Source of the DNA: Bacillota bacterium
GTDB lineage: Bacteria > Bacillota > Clostridia > Acetivibrionales > DTU013
Assembly: GCA_023435925.1 (NCBI GenBank)
Contig: JAEZLF010000135.1
Location: forward strand, 1 to 64,000
Direction of reading: 5' to 3'
Length of the DNA stretch: 64,000 bases
The first letter of the stretch is position 1, and each line of letters begins with the position of its first letter. A program made the position numbers and the translations under genes. Under the pieces are notes generated by a model. That model saw only the letters and a list, made by a program, of their open reading frames with translations, was not told the DNA's origin and made no database searches. Below, one piece after another: positions 61,364 through 64,000 of this stretch.

Positions 61364-63361
61364 ATGGCTATTCAAAAGATGACTTTTCTTAAGATAGTGG
61401 GTTCAATTGAAGATATGCATGAGGTTCTTGGCAAATTGGTGCTGAGCGAGAATTTGCATTTTGATTTCGATGCAACTGATGCATATGACAATAGCTTTAT
61501 TATTCATCAGTATGAGACTGGCATGACCAGCCCGTCTACATTCATACGGGAAGATAATGAAGCCATTGAAGCACATTGCAGCGAAATGGAGAAATCTCTT
61601 GAGCTTCTGTGTACAGGATTGGATATCAAGCCGGAGATTGATACGGAAGGCGTCAGGAAGCGCCAATACAATATTAAATATGCCAGCGAAGATATGTGCA
61701 AGCTGATGGAACTAATGGGCTCAAAAATCGTTGATATCAGTAAAAAGAGGGCTGAGATCAAGCAGCTGGAGCAACTTAATGAAAAGTTGAATTGTATCAA
61801 GTATAAGGATGTGGATTTTGAAAGCATTACACATCTGAACTATTTTACTTATGAAGTAGGTGCTTTGTCAACAGAGAACAGAATCCGCCTGCGGAAGAAT
61901 TATGAAAATGTCAGTGCGGTTGTTCTTAATATTGGTACAATCAAAAATTCCGTTGAAGATCTTTATATGATCATTTATCCGAAAAAGTTTGCGGATGAGA
62001 CTGCAAAGCTGCTTAAATCAATGAACTGGGTAAAGATGGACATTCCGGAGAACTTAAAGGGCACTGTTTCACAGATGATCAGTGAAACCAGCCGCCGGAT
62101 TAAGACTCTAAATGATGAGATCCGTATTTTGTCAGGTTTGCTGTTTTCAAAGAAGGAAGAAACAAGGATACTGTTGAACCGGATCTATACGGTAGTGATG
62201 CTGGAGAAAAAGATCGTGGAGCTGGAACGTGAAATTGTATACGGGGAGAGCAGCTTCGTTCTCAACGCATGGATTAAAAAGGATGACAGGCAAAAAGTGG
62301 AAGATGCGTTGAAAGAATTTAAAGAAAGGATCATTATCGAAGAAAAAAACGCTGATGAAATAGAAAGGCAGGTGATGCCACCCACACAATTCAAGAATAA
62401 CAGATTTTTCAGACCATTTGAGAACATTATTAAGCTATATGGTTTGCCGTCCTATCATGAAATAGACCCGACACCGTTTATTGCAGTTACATTTTGCCTG
62501 ATGTTCGGAATCATGTTCGGTGATATCGGACAGGGTCTGGTTTACTTAATTGCTGGTCTTTTACTATATAGAAAGAACACTGCGGTCGGGCAGATATTAA
62601 CAAGACTTGGAGGCAGCTCCGTGGTATTTGGTTTTGTTTATGGAAGCCTTTTCGGACTGGAGCAGGCTGAGCTGCCATGGCTGCCAAGCCTGACGGGAAG
62701 ACCGCTGGATCCCAAAAATATTCCGTCGATACTGATTGCAGGAGTAGTATTCGGCGTTGTAGTCCTTACCATTTCCTTTATATTCGGTATTGTCAACTCG
62801 TTAAGAAAAGGCGATATCGAGGCAGGAGTTTTTGGTAAGAACGGTATAGCCGGGTATATATTTTATATCAGTCTGGTGCTGTCCGCTGTGGCAGTTACCG
62901 GTGTGATTGGTCTGCCGCTGATGGTACCGGTTACGACGATGCTTGTGAGCCTGCTGGTATTGATCCTTAAGGAACCGATTACAAACCTTGTGATGGGAAA
63001 GCGTCCTCTTATCCATGGCGAGCTCAGCTCCTACCTGACGGAAAGCATTTTTGAGGGGGTAGAGACCATCCTTGGAACGCTAAGCAATGCAATATCCTTT
63101 ATACGTGTAGGGGCTTTTGCATTGAACCATGCAGGTTTATTCCTGGCATTTCTTGTGATGTCCGAAATGATGCCGAATATAGTATTGAAGCTTATCATAT
63201 TAGCAATAGGCAATGTGCTGATATTAACGCTGGAGGGGTTGATCGTCTTCATTCAGGGACTGCGTCTGCAGTACTATGAAATGTTTAGTAAGTATTTCCA
63301 GGGCAACGGTATTGCCTTTCGTCCTGTAAAATTAAGCGATAAAGATATTGCAGAAACATAA
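61364..63361 (+). CDS. atpI: V-type ATP synthase subunit I
   Basis: Membrane stator subunit (a-type), 665 residues. A cytoplasmic N-terminal half with coiled coils (about 90-320) is followed by a membrane half with about seven to eight spans (FIAVTFCLMFGIMFGDIGQGLVYLIAG at about 370, SFIRVGAFALNHAGLFLAF at about 575). The motif around FIRVGAFALNHAG holds the Arg needed for proton or sodium transfer. It follows subunit C by 24 bp. Confidence 0.9.
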   Translation: MAIQKMTFLKIVGSIEDMHEVLGKLVLSENLHFDFDATDAYDNSFIIHQYETGMTSPSTFIREDNEAIEAHCSEMEKSLELLCTGLDIKPEIDTEGVRKRQYNIKYASEDMCKLMELMGSKIVDISKKRAEIKQLEQLNEKLNCIKYKDVDFESITHLNYFTYEVGALSTENRIRLRKNYENVSAVVLNIGTIKNSVEDLYMIIYPKKFADETAKLLKSMNWVKMDIPENLKGTVSQMISETSRRIKTLNDEIRILSGLLFSKKEETRILLNRIYTVVMLEKKIVELEREIVYGESSFVLNAWIKKDDRQKVEDALKEFKERIIIEEKNADEIERQVMPPTQFKNNRFFRPFENIIKLYGLPSYHEIDPTPFIAVTFCLMFGIMFGDIGQGLVYLIAGLLLYRKNTAVGQILTRLGGSSVVFGFVYGSLFGLEQAELPWLPSLTGRPLDPKNIPSILIAGVVFGVVVLTISFIFGIVNSLRKGDIEAGVFGKNGIAGYIFYISLVLSAVAVTGVIGLPLMVPVTTMLVSLLVLILKEPITNLVMGKRPLIHGELSSYLTESIFEGVETILGTLSNAISFIRVGAFALNHAGLFLAFLVMSEMMPNIVLKLIILAIGNVLILTLEGLIVFIQGLRLQYYEMFSKYFQGNGIAFRPVKLSDKDIAET

Positions 63362-63384
63362 AAAATAAAAAATCGGAAGGGTGT

Positions 63385-63825
63385 ATGAATATGCAGTTTA
63401 TATTATTTGTATTGGCAATAGCAATAGCGGCAGGAACAGTAATATATGGCCGGAGAGCTATGAAGAGGAACCAAAAGGGGAGTGTAAAGAAGGCAATTTT
63501 TGCATCAGTATCAGCTTTTGGCGTAGTCATGATTTCCATGATTGTAATAGCCATATCGGGCGATCCTGTATTTGCAGCCAGTGAAGCGGCAGGAGCAGCA
63601 GCTGGACTGACTCTTGGGGATGGGTTCAAGTATCTGGCAGCGGCACTGAGTACAGGACTTGCAACAATAGGTACAGGCTTGGCGGTAGGATCCGTCGGCT
63701 CCTCTGCGATCGGTGCAGTTTCTGAGGATTCGTCCATCCTCGGCAAGACATTGATATTTGTCGGGATGGCTGAAGGTATCGCAATCTATGGAATGATCAT
63801 TTCCATATTGATACTGTTTGTGTAG
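63385..63825 (+). CDS. atpK: V-type ATP synthase subunit K (ring proteolipid)
   Basis: Membrane-ring subunit, 146 residues, with an N-terminal span, a charged loop (RRAMKRNQKGSVKK) and a C-terminal hairpin GDGFKYLAAALSTGLATIGTGLAVGSVGS...GMAEGIAIYGMIISILIL. The ion-binding Glu lies in VGMAEGIAIYG (about 130). Only one classical hairpin carries this Glu, and no Gln motif of Na+-type rings is evident, so proton use is likely but not certain. Confidence 0.88.
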   Translation: MNMQFILFVLAIAIAAGTVIYGRRAMKRNQKGSVKKAIFASVSAFGVVMISMIVIAISGDPVFAASEAAGAAAGLTLGDGFKYLAAALSTGLATIGTGLAVGSVGSSAIGAVSEDSSILGKTLIFVGMAEGIAIYGMIISILILFV

Positions 63826-63834
63826 GAGACTGGT

Positions 63835-64000
63835 ATGAAGTCATTTTTAGTCAGTGACAATAAGGATACCTGGGTGGGAATGAAACTTGCCGGAATAGAC
63901 GGTGTTATCGTTCATACCCGTGAAGAAGTACTCAATGCTATAAAAAATGCCATAAAAAACGAGAAGATCGGGATTCTGATATTAACTGAGAAAGCAATGG
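63835..64000 (+). CDS. atpF: V-type ATP synthase subunit F (partial, cut by the window end)
   Basis: The first 55 residues are visible: MKSFLVSDNKDTWVGMKLAG, then VIVHTREEVLNAI and KIGILILTEKAM, the Rossmann-like start of subunit F. AGGAGA precedes the ATG. Subunits E, A, B and D are expected downstream. Confidence 0.85.
   Translation, partial: MKSFLVSDNKDTWVGMKLAGIDGVIVHTREEVLNAIKNAIKNEKIGILILTEKAM

Overview
The window looks like chromosomal DNA of a plant-polysaccharide-degrading, spore-forming, low-to-medium GC Firmicute of the class Clostridia. The reasons are strong Shine-Dalgarno sites (AGGAGG type) with some GTG/TTG starts, a GerM-type spore lipoprotein, YesM/YesN two-component regulators beside LplB/YtcP-type sugar ABC transporters, a split DhaK/DhaL kinase, FmdB and QueH proteins, and a V-type ATP synthase operon. 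The species cannot be named from the sequence.

Layout. 1-390: 3' end of a group II intron (domains V and VI) and a small inverted-repeat element. 391-2999 (minus): argH-argG, with a promoter overlapped by an ARG-box-like palindrome. 3121-6141: ruvC, ruvA, ruvB and queH; a second copy of the small repeat lies between ruvA and ruvB. 6426-10834: an AMIN-domain amidase, a two-GerMN-domain lipoprotein, rdgB and a YfcE-type phosphoesterase. 10923-13101 (minus): CoA-disulfide reductase with a rhodanese domain, and a small FmdB-type zinc ribbon. 13372-13727: a probable non-coding RNA of about 320 nt with its own promoter, tandem hairpin repeats, a switch-like fold and an intrinsic terminator. 13817-16465: a three-gene ABC-2 exporter. 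16520-16723 (minus): tRNA-Gly and tRNA-Arg with promoter and terminator.

16940-46640 is a large glycan-utilisation region. It holds an oligosaccharide ABC importer with a Big_2-fused binding protein and its YesMN-type regulators. A minus-strand block follows (GH28, GH105, and separately a GH38). A divergent plus-strand operon then encodes a second ABC importer, an AP2Ec-type sugar isomerase, a ThuA-like/Gfo-Idh-MocA fusion, a second GH38, a GH31 and a GH3. The two divergent promoters at 30.8-31.2 kb carry the same 24-bp motif.

46790-59529 is a second sugar-catabolic block. It has a GntR-type regulator and an operon of a DapA-family aldolase, an unclassified 803-aa glycosidase-like protein, DhaK, DhaL, an L-fucose-isomerase-like protein and an RpiB-like isomerase. 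An MsrAB fusion follows, then a LacI regulator and FucI with matching palindromic operators. 59936-64000 is the start of a V-type ATP synthase operon (coiled-coil subunit, C, I, K, partial F), cut by the window end.

The most unusual observations are the candidate non-coding RNA at 13.4-13.7 kb, the catabolic operon with an unassigned glycosidase at 48.1-55.1 kb, and two families of short structured repeats. One of these repeats supplies the last codons and stop of a V-ATPase subunit gene. All functional assignments come from reading motifs by eye; no database search was run.
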